33,857 nt of DNA, from assembly GCA_041595355.1 (NCBI GenBank), contig JBFHKO010000004.1, positions 1 through 33,857 of the forward strand. The letters are read 5' to 3'. This DNA comes from JBFHKO01 sp041595355. Its GTDB lineage: Bacteria > Pseudomonadota > Gammaproteobacteria > Enterobacterales > Aeromonadaceae. Below the pieces are notes generated by a model. It had not been told where the DNA came from. It worked only from the letters and a program-made list of their open reading frames with translations, and did no database searches. Below, piece after piece: positions 7,550 through 14,977 of the stretch; the first letter of the stretch is position 1, and each line of letters starts with the position of its first letter. The position numbers were made by a program, and so were the translations under genes.

Positions 7550-9669
7550 TGAACAGCTGTTTCCAACTGACCGAGCGACCGGACGGCATACTGTTGCTGA
7601 CCCTGGACGTTCCCGGCGAGCGAGTCAACACCCTCAATGCCAGCCTGATCCCCGAATTTTCCGCCCTGCTGCAGAGCTTGCAGCAGGGGCCGGCGCCTGC
7701 GGGGCTGATTATCAGCTCGGCCAAGGCGGACAACTTCATCGCCGGCGCCGACATCCGCATGCTGGAGGCGTGTCCGGATGCCGCGGCCGCCGAGGCATTG
7801 GCTCGTCAGGGGCAGCAGCTGTTCGAGCAGCTGGCGCAGTTGCCGTTCCCGGTGGTCGCCGCCATTCATGGCGCCTGTCTCGGCGGTGGTCTGGAGCTGG
7901 CGCTGGCGTGTGACTACCGGATCTGCAGCGATGATGAACAGACCCGGCTCGGGTTTCCGGAGGTACAGCTGGGGTTGTTGCCCGGCTCCGGCGGCACCCA
8001 GCGTTTGCCACGCCTCATCGGTCTGCCTGCCGCGCTGGATCTGCTGCTGTCGGGGCGACGCCTGCGCCCAGGGCAGGCCCGGCGCTGGGGGCTGGTGAGC
8101 GCGGTGGTGCCGCAGGCCATACTGCTGGAGGTCGCCGCGCAGCAACTGGCTGGCGGCAAGGTTCGCTCTCCCCGCTTGAGCGGCCTGCAGGCGTTGTTGC
8201 TGCGGGCACCGCTGCGGGGCTGGATACTCGGGCGCGCCGGCCGGCAGGTGGCCGCGCGCACCCGGGGCAACTACCCGGCACCGGCGGCCATATTGGACGT
8301 GCTCGAGATCGGGCTGGCCAGAGGGGCGGCGGCGGGCCTCGCCGAGGAGGCCAGGCAGTTCGGTCTGTTGCAGGCCAGCCCCCAGTCGGCGGCCCTGCGC
8401 GGTCTGTTCCTGGCCGGCAATGCACTTAAAAAGGAGATCCGTTACCAGGGCGCTGAGCCCCTGGCGCTCAACCATATTGGCGTGCTGGGGGCGGGCCAGA
8501 TGGGGGCGGGGATCGCCATGGTGAGCGTCAATCCGGGGGGGATGTCGGTGCGGCTCAAGGACCTGAGCGCCGAAGGCCTCAATCGGGCGCTGCGCCACTG
8601 CCATGCTCAGCTGGCCAAGCGGCGGGACCGCCGGCAGTTGAGCCCGGAGGCGATGCGTGCCCAGCTGGCGTTGTTCAGCGCCAGTCAGGATTACAGCGGT
8701 TTTCGGCGGCTGGAGCTGGTCATAGAGGCGGTGTTCGAGGATCTTAGCCTCAAGCAGCAGCTGCTTCAGGAGGTGGAGCAGCTGGGCGGTCCCGGCTGTA
8801 TCTTCGCCAGCAATACTTCCTCGCTGCCTATCGCCCAGATTGCCGCCCAGGCGGCCCATCCCGAGCGGGTGGTGGGGCTGCACTATTTCAACCCGGTGGA
8901 GAAGATGCCGCTGGTGGAGGTCATTCCTCATGCTGGGACCGATGCGACTGTGGTGGCCACCGTGCTGGCGCTGGCGCGCGCCCAGGGCAAGACGCCGGTA
9001 GTGGTGCAGGATGTCTCCGGTTTCTATGTCAATCGTATCCTGGCCCCCTATCTTAACGAGGCGGCCCGCATCCTGCTGGAGGGGGAGACGGTGGAGATCA
9101 TCGATGCTGCGCTGCAGGATTACGGCTTTCCCATGGGGCCGCTGGCGCTGCTCGATGAGATAGGCCTGGATGTGGCCGCCGGTATAGGGCCCATATTGGC
9201 ACTCCATCACGGCGAGCGTTTTCGCACCCCCGAACTGTTGCAGCAACTGCTGAGCGATGGCCGCAAGGGGCGCAAGAGCGGCCGCGGCTTTTACCGTTAC
9301 GATGCCGGAAAGGGACGCCGGGAGGTGGATGGTTATGTCTATGATCGGTTGAAGGTGATACCGGTCAAGCGCATGGAGCGAAGCGTCATTGCCGAGCGTT
9401 GCGTGCTGCTGATGCTGAACGAGGCGGCGCGGACCCTGGCGGAAGGGGTGATCGCCTCGGCGCGGGATGGCGATCTGGCCGCCGTCTATGGGCTGGGTTT
9501 CCCGCCCTTTCTCGGTGGTCCTTTCCACGCCATGCAGCAGCGGGGGCTGGCCAACCTGGTGGCGGCGCTTCGCCAGCATGCCGAGCAGTATGGTGAGCGC
9601 TTTGCACCCTGCGAGGCATTGCTGGAGCGGCTGGAAGGTGGCGCCGATTATTATCCGGCCGGCGAATAG
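7546..9669 (+). CDS. fadJ: Fatty acid oxidation complex alpha subunit FadJ
   Basis: 707 residues from the ATG at 7546; the next codon is also ATG (7549) and has the better spacing (7 bases) from GGGAGG at 7536-7541, so the true start may be one codon later. The N-terminal crotonase domain has the oxyanion-hole segment GACLGGG and the two catalytic glutamates, Glu117 (GGLELALA) and Glu139 (FPEVQLG), giving enoyl-CoA hydratase activity. A Rossmann motif GAGQMG at 315-320 opens the 3-hydroxyacyl-CoA dehydrogenase part, with HYFNPVEKMP and QDVSGFYVNR typical of its active site. It oxidises enoyl-CoA via 3-hydroxyacyl-CoA to 3-ketoacyl-CoA, which FadI cleaves. Length is close to E. coli FadJ (714). 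The gene converges on the M16 peptidase gene. Confidence 0.95.
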   Translation: MMNSCFQLTERPDGILLLTLDVPGERVNTLNASLIPEFSALLQSLQQGPAPAGLIISSAKADNFIAGADIRMLEACPDAAAAEALARQGQQLFEQLAQLPFPVVAAIHGACLGGGLELALACDYRICSDDEQTRLGFPEVQLGLLPGSGGTQRLPRLIGLPAALDLLLSGRRLRPGQARRWGLVSAVVPQAILLEVAAQQLAGGKVRSPRLSGLQALLLRAPLRGWILGRAGRQVAARTRGNYPAPAAILDVLEIGLARGAAAGLAEEARQFGLLQASPQSAALRGLFLAGNALKKEIRYQGAEPLALNHIGVLGAGQMGAGIAMVSVNPGGMSVRLKDLSAEGLNRALRHCHAQLAKRRDRRQLSPEAMRAQLALFSASQDYSGFRRLELVIEAVFEDLSLKQQLLQEVEQLGGPGCIFASNTSSLPIAQIAAQAAHPERVVGLHYFNPVEKMPLVEVIPHAGTDATVVATVLALARAQGKTPVVVQDVSGFYVNRILAPYLNEAARILLEGETVEIIDAALQDYGFPMGPLALLDEIGLDVAAGIGPILALHHGERFRTPELLQQLLSDGRKGRKSGRGFYRYDAGKGRREVDGYVYDRLKVIPVKRMERSVIAERCVLLMLNEAARTLAEGVIASARDGDLAAVYGLGFPPFLGGPFHAMQQRGLANLVAALRQHAEQYGERFAPCEALLERLEGGADYYPAGE

Positions 9670-9687
9670 GCGAGCCCCTGGCTCGCC
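9669..9687. terminator. Short hairpin between convergent fadJ and M16 peptidase genes
   Basis: A perfect 8-bp stem (GGCGAGCC / GGCTCGCC) with a CCT loop sits on the fadJ stop and 6 bases from the end of the convergent peptidase gene. It has no T tract on either strand, so it may be a weak or Rho-assisted terminator. Confidence 0.4.
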
Positions 9688-9692
9688 GGGGC

Positions 9693-12476
9693 TCAGAGGT
9701 GGTAGAACTTGCGGCTGCTGAGGCGAAAGGCATTGAGATCGCGGATGAAATGTCCCTGCTCGATGCGGGTCTCCTGGGCGTGGGCCTCGCCGTAGCTGCA
9801 GACGATGATCCTGTCCGCACGACTGGAGCGCAGGCTGCGGATGAACCTGATCAGATCCGCCCGCGTCATCTGGGCCAGGCTGTCCGCTACCTGTTCCCGC
9901 TGGCGGAAACTGTAGTCGCGGTTGCCTATGCTGACCCACAGGCGCTGGCTGCGGCTGCGCAGGTTGCTGTCGCGCTCGCGCAGCTGTCCCAGCAGCCCCT
10001 GGCGGCTCTCCTGCCAGGCCTGCTCGCTCAACTCCATGATCACCAGCGGAAAATCGTCGATGAACAACTCTATGGCATCCAGCAGGCTCTGGGGGCCGGC
10101 CACTGGCGATTGCACATAGAAGAGCAGCCCCGGATGGCGATTAAGGGGCAGGTTGCCGGTGCCCACCACATAGCCCAGTTGTTGGCGCGTGCGTAGCTCG
10201 TTGAAGAAGGTGGAGCTCATGATGTGGTTGGCCAGTATGTAGCTGGCAATGTCCCGGGACCGGGTGCTGGCCCCCTGATAATAGACCAGTAGTGCCGAGT
10301 CCTGATGCGGGCAGTGCTGCTCGCGCACCAGGGTGCCGAGCTGACTGATGTCGATGAGGGCGCGTCGGGTTTCTCGGCTCGGCAGGCTGTGGGGGGTGAG
10401 CTCCCGCTCCAGCAGGCCGGCAATTTCGCGCACCTCGTCCTCGAGCCAGTCGCCATGTGCCAGCACCTCCAGATGTACTGCCTGATAGAGGCGCTGCACG
10501 AACTCCGGCAGTTCGTCGTGGCTGACCGTCTCCAGATGCTGGCGCAGTTGCTGTACCGGCGGGTTGTTGGGCTGCAGCAGGCTGTTGAGCTGGCTGAACA
10601 GCTGGGAGATGGGTCGGCTCTGGTTCTGATTTTCCCAGTTTTGCATCAGTTGCCGCTTGATGATGGCAAAGCGTTGGGGATCCACGCGGCCGAAGGTGCG
10701 GTTGCGCAGTATCTGCTCCAGCAGGCGGCCGAGGCGGCTGCTGAAGCCGCTCAGTGTCAGGGTGAAGCCGCCCTGGTGGGCATAGACCTGATAGCTGAGA
10801 CCGGCCAGCTCGGCCGGGTAGGTGAGCTCGTTCAAATGGTCGATGAGCAACTCCACCATCAGGCGGGTGATGGCGATGTGGCGCGGGCTGCGTACCGCAA
10901 ATTCGCTGTCCACCGCCACATAGAGGTTGCCCTTGGGCACCCGAAATTCGCCATCGTGCAGATGCCACAGCCGCAGGCCGGGACGTGCTATGAGGCAGCG
11001 GGGGTGCGGCTGCCCGGCGCCTGGGGGGTGCGGCTCCAGGCGATCGCTGATGAAGGGGTTGGCGGCCGGCAGGGTCAGCTCGGGATCCCGAACGCGCGCC
11101 TGGCGCCAGATGGCAAGCCAGGCGGGGTCGATGGCGTCGACCCGATAGGGGGTCGCATACCAATTGGCCACCCTGTCGGTCGCGACCCCCGGAGCCAGCA
11201 ATTGCAGGCGCAGGTTATCCGGATTCAGCTGTGCCAGCAGGCTGCGGATCAGGGGTTCGTCGAAGTGCGTCATCATGAAATCGCCGCGCACTATGTCTTC
11301 CGGCGCGTAGTGGTGCATGTTCACCACCAGATGGGAGACGTTGTTGAGGGCGCGTCCGCCTTCCTGAAAACGGAATACGGACTCCAGCACCTGCTGCTTT
11401 TCCTGATAGCGCCAGGCATCCAGCCCCTGCTCTTGAATGAGGCGCAGGTAAGCGAACAGTGCCTCCAGTATGCTGGCTTCGTGGTGCAGCCCCTCGGGGG
11501 TGAGGCCGAATACCACGCTGAACTCCTTGAAGTTGCTGCCGGCGATACCACCGCCCGCCGACAGGGTGTTCACCCAGCCGTGCCTTTTCAGGTAGCTGAA
11601 CAGGCTGCCCTTGCCCTCGTAGCCCAGCAGGTGACTGATGAAGGTCAGCGGTTTGCTGCGATAATGGGCATCCTGATTGGGCAGGGCAAAGCTGGCGGTG
11701 AGCTTGCGACTCTCCTTGACGGGCACTATCTGTATGCGCAGCCCCAGATCCTGGGGGCGGTAGAGTGGTTCATTTAGCGTCACGGCGCCCAGCTGTCGGT
11801 CGATGATGGCACTGAAGTAGTGCTGCGCCCATTGTTCCAGTTGCGCCAGCGGGGCCGGCGATTGCAGGACCAGAGTCATGCGGTCGGCGCTGTAATGACA
11901 CTGATAAAAGGCGATCAGTTCGTCGCGCAGGTGACTACCGTCCCGCTCGGCCAGGGTTTGCAGATTGCCCACCGAAAACTTGGCAAACGGATGCGCCGGG
12001 TTGACGGTTTCCTTGTGTACCTGATAGCTGCGGCGTACATCGTCCTTCAGCTTCAGGCGGTATTCCGAGTCCACCGCGTGGCGTTCCTTGTCCACCAGGC
12101 TGGCATCAAAGGTCGGGCAGATGAAAAATTGGGAAAAGCGGGCCAGTCCCGCCGGGAAATGCGCGTGCTGGATATCGAAGAAATAGTTGGTGAACTCGGT
12201 GCCGGTCCAGGCATTGTTGCTGCCGCCGTGACGATTGATGAAGGCCTGATAGTCGCCGGGCTGGGGGTAGGTGTCGGTCCCGAGAAACAGCATGTGTTCC
12301 AGGAAGTGGGCCATGCCCTGGCGATCCTGGGGATCGTCGAAATGGCCGCAGTTGACCGCCAAGGCGGCGGCGGACTTCTCGGTCTGGGGATCCTCGATGA
12401 GCAGGACGCGCAGCCGATTTTCCAGCACCAGATGGCGGTAACGACGATGATCGTTGGGGCTGACATGTAAGGACAT
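9693..12476 (-). CDS. M16 family metallopeptidase (insulinase/pitrilysin-like)
   Basis: 927 residues, the size of protease III (PtrA)/insulysin single-chain M16A enzymes. The inverted zinc motif HFLEH is at residues 57-61, and the distal zinc-ligand glutamate is most likely Glu137 (VDSEY), with the usual ~75-residue spacing. GGSNNAWTGTEFTNYFF just after the zinc helix is typical of the family. The second half carries the inactive M16 repeats and the RTRQQLGYVVGT substrate-binding signature. Unlike E. coli PtrA there is no signal peptide: the N-terminus is MSLHVSPNDH, so a cytoplasmic location is inferred. It should degrade small peptides in a closed chamber. No good Shine-Dalgarno precedes the ATG at 12476. 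It lies convergent with fadJ and divergent from sixA. Confidence 0.9.
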   Translation of the reverse strand: MSLHVSPNDHRRYRHLVLENRLRVLLIEDPQTEKSAAALAVNCGHFDDPQDRQGMAHFLEHMLFLGTDTYPQPGDYQAFINRHGGSNNAWTGTEFTNYFFDIQHAHFPAGLARFSQFFICPTFDASLVDKERHAVDSEYRLKLKDDVRRSYQVHKETVNPAHPFAKFSVGNLQTLAERDGSHLRDELIAFYQCHYSADRMTLVLQSPAPLAQLEQWAQHYFSAIIDRQLGAVTLNEPLYRPQDLGLRIQIVPVKESRKLTASFALPNQDAHYRSKPLTFISHLLGYEGKGSLFSYLKRHGWVNTLSAGGGIAGSNFKEFSVVFGLTPEGLHHEASILEALFAYLRLIQEQGLDAWRYQEKQQVLESVFRFQEGGRALNNVSHLVVNMHHYAPEDIVRGDFMMTHFDEPLIRSLLAQLNPDNLRLQLLAPGVATDRVANWYATPYRVDAIDPAWLAIWRQARVRDPELTLPAANPFISDRLEPHPPGAGQPHPRCLIARPGLRLWHLHDGEFRVPKGNLYVAVDSEFAVRSPRHIAITRLMVELLIDHLNELTYPAELAGLSYQVYAHQGGFTLTLSGFSSRLGRLLEQILRNRTFGRVDPQRFAIIKRQLMQNWENQNQSRPISQLFSQLNSLLQPNNPPVQQLRQHLETVSHDELPEFVQRLYQAVHLEVLAHGDWLEDEVREIAGLLERELTPHSLPSRETRRALIDISQLGTLVREQHCPHQDSALLVYYQGASTRSRDIASYILANHIMSSTFFNELRTRQQLGYVVGTGNLPLNRHPGLLFYVQSPVAGPQSLLDAIELFIDDFPLVIMELSEQAWQESRQGLLGQLRERDSNLRSRSQRLWVSIGNRDYSFRQREQVADSLAQMTRADLIRFIRSLRSSRADRIIVCSYGEAHAQETRIEQGHFIRDLNAFRLSSRKFYHL

Positions 12477-12497
12477 GGGATGCTAAACCGCACCATT

Positions 12498-12523
12498 TTA
12501 TTGATAAGTCAGATCATTATTGA
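12498..12523. repeat. Direct repeat TTATTGA in M16-sixA divergent region
   Basis: Two copies of TTATTGA (12498-12504 and 12517-12523) lie 19 bp apart, about two helical turns, in the gap between the divergent peptidase and sixA genes. Such a pair could be a regulator binding site, but the sequence is AT-rich and this could be chance. Confidence 0.25.
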
Positions 12524-12582
12524 CCTGTGGGCAACGGCCTGCAAACCTAATTCTGCAGCCCAAGGTCATTGTTTAGCTGCAG

Positions 12583-12610
12583 TTAAGCCAGTAATATTCG
12601 CCGATAGAAT
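12583..12610 (+). promoter_or_regulatory. Candidate sixA promoter
   Basis: A good -10 element TAGAAT (12605-12610) has a poor -35 match TTAAGC (12583-12588) with a 16-bp spacer. The expected transcription start is about 12617, some 24 bases before the sixA start codon. Confidence 0.35.
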
Positions 12611-12640
12611 GCATAGTGCATCAGACAGGGGTACCGATGA

Positions 12641-13120
12641 ATGATGAACATCGTAATCATGCGCCATGGCGAGGCTGTGCTTGGAGCCGATAGCGACGAG
12701 GCCCGCACGCTGACCGCGTTCGGACGCCAGCAGTCCGAGCAGATGGCCCATTGGTTGGCCACTCGCTTGCCGCGTCTTGACCGGGTATTGGTCAGCCCCT
12801 ATGTGCGAGCCCAGCAGACCTGGCAGAGCATTCGCGAGCTGTTGCCGGCGGCCACAGTGGTAGAAACCCTGGATGAGCTGGTGCCCCATGGCCATGCCGA
12901 TCGGGTGGCTGATTACCTGCGGGCGCTGGAGCTGCAGGGTGACGACCAGAGTGTGTTGCTGGTCAGCCATCTGCCACTGGTGGGCTATATCATTGCCGAT
13001 CTTTGTCCCCAGGAGGGGGCGCCCCTGTTCGCCACCTCCGGCATGGCCGGCCTGACGCTGCATGGGGGCACGGCCACCCTCGACTGGCAGGAAAGACCGT
13101 CCAGTGTTAACGCCTTGTAA
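12641..13120 (+). CDS. sixA: Phosphohistidine phosphatase SixA
   Basis: 159 residues (E. coli SixA is 161). The histidine-phosphatase signature MRHGEA places the catalytic histidine at residue 9, and the second histidine is in SHLPLVGY; LVSPYVRAQQT is the conserved phosphate-pocket segment. SixA removes phosphate from histidine residues; in E. coli the targets include the ArcB HPt domain and the nitrogen phosphotransferase carrier NPr. There are two tandem ATG codons (12641, 12644); the first is favoured because AGGGG (12627-12631) is 9 bases before it. In E. coli sixA is the direct neighbour of fadJ, and here only the M16 gene separates them. Confidence 0.93.
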   Translation: MMNIVIMRHGEAVLGADSDEARTLTAFGRQQSEQMAHWLATRLPRLDRVLVSPYVRAQQTWQSIRELLPAATVVETLDELVPHGHADRVADYLRALELQGDDQSVLLVSHLPLVGYIIADLCPQEGAPLFATSGMAGLTLHGGTATLDWQERPSSVNAL

Positions 13121-13201
13121 ACGTCGGGCATAAAGTGGGGTACCGCTCAAAGTTCCGCAAATGGTTTAGCCGTGTTTGTGCATAGTTATTTTTCCCTGCG
13201 C

Positions 13202-13207
13202 TAGAAT
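13202..13207 (+). promoter_or_regulatory. -10 element candidate for ytfK
   Basis: TAGAAT, followed by the GC-rich CCGGGCC, lies 47 bases before the ytfK ATG in an AT-rich stretch. A matching -35 at 16-18 bp is not evident (TGCATA at 13179 is the nearest), so activation by a regulator is possible. Confidence 0.35.
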
Positions 13208-13253
13208 CCGGGCCACTAAAAGGTTCGTTTAAGTACCGGGATAAACAACAAAA

Positions 13254-13457
13254 ATGCGTATTTTCAAAAAATACCTGCCACTCATGATCGCCAAGTATGT
13301 GAAAACCTTTTTCAAGGGGCGTCTCTATATCAATGGTCGCGGCGGCTATCAGTTCGAGCACGGACGGCTGCTGTTGCCGAGTGAGGCTGACCGGATGCAC
13401 CAGCTGACGGTGCAGGAGATAAATTCCACCATCGCCCAGATCCGCAAGGCGGCCTGA
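13254..13457 (+). CDS. ytfK: YtfK family protein (DUF1107), SpoT-linked stress factor
   Basis: 67 residues, very close in length and order of motifs to E. coli YtfK (68). The N-terminus MRIFKKYLPLMIAKYVKTFF corresponds to the family's KIF..Y.P..VAKYVKTLF, then GRLYI, an aromatic YQFEHGRLLLP segment, and a short helix VQEINSTIAQI at the end. In E. coli YtfK binds SpoT and shifts it toward (p)ppGpp synthesis during phosphate or fatty acid limitation; a similar role here is inferred. It has a strongly basic N-terminal half. There is no clear Shine-Dalgarno (only GGG about 15 bases upstream), but the start matches the family. It lies alone between sixA and a cyclase gene. Confidence 0.85.
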   Translation: MRIFKKYLPLMIAKYVKTFFKGRLYINGRGGYQFEHGRLLLPSEADRMHQLTVQEINSTIAQIRKAA

Positions 13458-13474
13458 GCCCGCGGTAGGCGGGC
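13458..13474 (+). terminator. Weak hairpin after ytfK
   Basis: A 6-bp stem, GCCCGC / GCGGGC, with a GGTAG loop begins directly after the ytfK stop. It is followed by GTTATC rather than a T run, so it may be only an attenuating hairpin. Confidence 0.3.
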
Positions 13475-13528
13475 GTTATCGGCAGCGGGCCTCGCCGGCG
13501 CCGGCAGCGACATTCCCTAGGAATCCCC

Positions 13529-14134
13529 ATGCCCGTATGCATCGATTTGACCCGGCCGCTGAATGCGGCCACCCCTCTCTACGTCGGGGCGGATTATCGG
13601 GATCCACCGCTGGAGGTGGAGCACTGGTGTTCGGTGGCGGAGCAGGGTTTTCGGGTTTCGCGGTTGGCGCTCGGTACCCAGACCGGTACCCACATCGATG
13701 CGCCGGCCCACTTCGTCGAGGGCGCCGCCACCCTGGAGGCGCTGCCGGTGGAGGCCCTGCTGGGCCCTTATCTGTTGCTGGATGTCGGCGAGCTGTGTAA
13801 TGCCACGCGGCTGGCCGGGGTCCTCAGCCGGTTTGGCGGCGAGCCGTTGCTGCTACTGGTGAGCCGCGCCGATGCGACCCCGGTGCCGGAGTCGGCACTG
13901 CGGGCCCTGCTGGCTCTGGGATGTCGTGTCTGGGTGCTGATGGGGACGGTCGAGGTCAGCGGGCGCGAGCCGCTCTTTTTCCATCGCCTGCTGGCCGAGG
14001 CCGGCGTCTATCTGGTGGAGGATCTCGATGAACGCCAGGTCGAACGGCTGGTACCGGGGGGGGAACTCATCGCCCTGCCGCTGCGCCTCGAAGGCGTCAG
14101 CGGCTCACCCTGCCGGGTGCTGTTGCGGCTGTAA
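13529..14134 (+). CDS. Cyclase family protein (kynurenine formamidase-like hydrolase fold)
   Basis: 201 residues. The family signature, normally HxGTHxDxPxH, appears at residues 51-61 as QTGTHIDAPAH: the later His55, Asp57 and His61 are present, but the first His of the motif is Gln51. The rest fits PF04199 (PLYVG near the start, LLLVSRAD, and a late LVEDLDE). Family members are Mn- or Zn-dependent amidases or cyclases, for example kynurenine formamidase and isatin hydrolase. The changed first ligand argues against assigning kynurenine formamidase. No kyn genes are nearby. The ATG at 13529 has only a weak AGGAAT ribosome site. It is convergent with the DUF4202 gene. The substrate is unknown. 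Confidence 0.8.
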   Translation: MPVCIDLTRPLNAATPLYVGADYRDPPLEVEHWCSVAEQGFRVSRLALGTQTGTHIDAPAHFVEGAATLEALPVEALLGPYLLLDVGELCNATRLAGVLSRFGGEPLLLLVSRADATPVPESALRALLALGCRVWVLMGTVEVSGREPLFFHRLLAEAGVYLVEDLDERQVERLVPGGELIALPLRLEGVSGSPCRVLLRL

Positions 14135-14155
14135 TGGCCAGCCCCCGGCAAGAAT

Positions 14156-14761
14156 TCAGGCGGCCAGCGCCTTGGCGAGCAGGGCCTGCTGTGCGGCGGT
14201 GAAGGGCAGGGCCAGGGCGGCGGCGTGGCCGTTTGCCGACATCTTGCGCCAGGTTTTGGCCAGTATGCTGATCACCTTCTCCTCGGCATGTTCATGGACA
14301 AACTCACTCAGGTAATGGCTGAGGAACACCAGGCAGACTACATCCTCCAGGGTCTGGCATTCGGCATCGCTTTTGAGTTTTTCCTTGCGGATCAGGGCGG
14401 CCACCCGGGCGATGCTGGCCTCGTCGTAGCCTTCGGCCTGCAGCAGGGCCGCGGCACGTTCGGCATGTCGCTGCTTGAGCTCGCTGCGCCAGCTCAGGTA
14501 GCCCGGCCGGTCCATGGGATAGCTTTCCCGTGGCAGGCTCCAACGCTCCAGGTGCTGGGCGCGCAGCGCCAGCTGCAGAGCCTCGGAGGCGCCGGGAGCG
14601 AAGGTCGCCAGGGTGTCGCTCAGGCGGCGTGCGTACAGCAGTTCATAGGCGATCGGCTGGCCGGCGTCGTCCTGCGTGTGGCGCGGATCCTGGGCATGCA
14701 CGGCATCGATGGCGGCCAGGGTTCGCGCCAGGCGCAGGTGATCTGGGTCGGGATGGGTCAT
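14156..14761 (-). CDS. DUF4202 domain protein
   Basis: 201 residues, typical for DUF4202. Family landmarks in order: ELLYARRLS, LALRAQHLERW, the YPMDRPGYLSWR block, KQRHAERAA, RKEKLKSD, LEDVVCLVFLSHY and KTWRKMS. The spaced His and Asp/Glu residues in predicted helices (QH, RHA, EDVVCLVFLSHY) resemble an HD-type helical metal-binding fold, but this is a suggestion from pattern only and no activity is known. The ATG at 14761 has GGAACC upstream. It is convergent with the cyclase gene and lies just downstream of a possible 33-codon membrane peptide on the same strand. Confidence 0.85.
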   Translation of the reverse strand: MTHPDPDHLRLARTLAAIDAVHAQDPRHTQDDAGQPIAYELLYARRLSDTLATFAPGASEALQLALRAQHLERWSLPRESYPMDRPGYLSWRSELKQRHAERAAALLQAEGYDEASIARVAALIRKEKLKSDAECQTLEDVVCLVFLSHYLSEFVHEHAEEKVISILAKTWRKMSANGHAAALALPFTAAQQALLAKALAA

Positions 14762-14797
14762 GGTGGGCGGTTCCTTTATACGGATGGGAAAGCAGCG

Positions 14798-14899
14798 CTA
14801 TGTGAAAAAATAGATCAGAACGGGCGTCAGGATAAACAGAAAAAGGGATAAAGAGGTATTTGTTAGCCATTTTTTGTGGCGGGCCGGTGGCGCTGGCAT
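14798..14899 (-). CDS. Possible small membrane protein (33 residues)
   Basis: The minus-strand ORF from ATG 14899 to TAG 14798 encodes 33 residues. The N-terminus is MPAPPARHKKW, followed by a polar LTNTS turn and a strongly hydrophobic stretch, SLSLFLFILTPVLIYFF, ending in Thr. A basic start followed by one membrane helix is what a genuine small membrane protein would look like. It lies in an AT-rich gap and ends 37 bases before the DUF4202 start on the same strand. Against it: no clear Shine-Dalgarno, and the first codons overlap antisense to the possible 5' extension of the methyltransferase frame. I do not recognise a family. Translation is unproven. Confidence 0.35.
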   Translation of the reverse strand: MPAPPARHKKWLTNTSLSLFLFILTPVLIYFFT

Positions 14900-14977
14900 G
14901 TGGACGCCACTGGTGACGGCCTGGCGATGAGACTACACTGGCGGCCCCCATTTTATCCCACAGCGTGGTTATCCTCG

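Noticed and set aside
6178..9669. A continuous open frame of 1163 codons spanning fadI and fadJ, suggesting a giant fusion protein
   Set aside because: The first 456 codons are an out-of-frame shadow of fadI, which has all thiolase residues in its own frame. Only the part from 7546 has family motifs (FadJ). GC-rich codon use removes stops from shadow frames.
7405..9939. An 844-codon antisense open frame opposite fadJ
   Set aside because: Low-complexity Gln/His/Arg-rich translation typical of the reverse strand of a GC-rich gene. No domain motif, and the plus-strand frame is clearly FadJ.
13655..13720. Assigning kynB (kynurenine formamidase) to the cyclase gene
   Set aside because: The first histidine of the metal motif is Gln and no kynurenine pathway gene is nearby, so the specific name is not supported.
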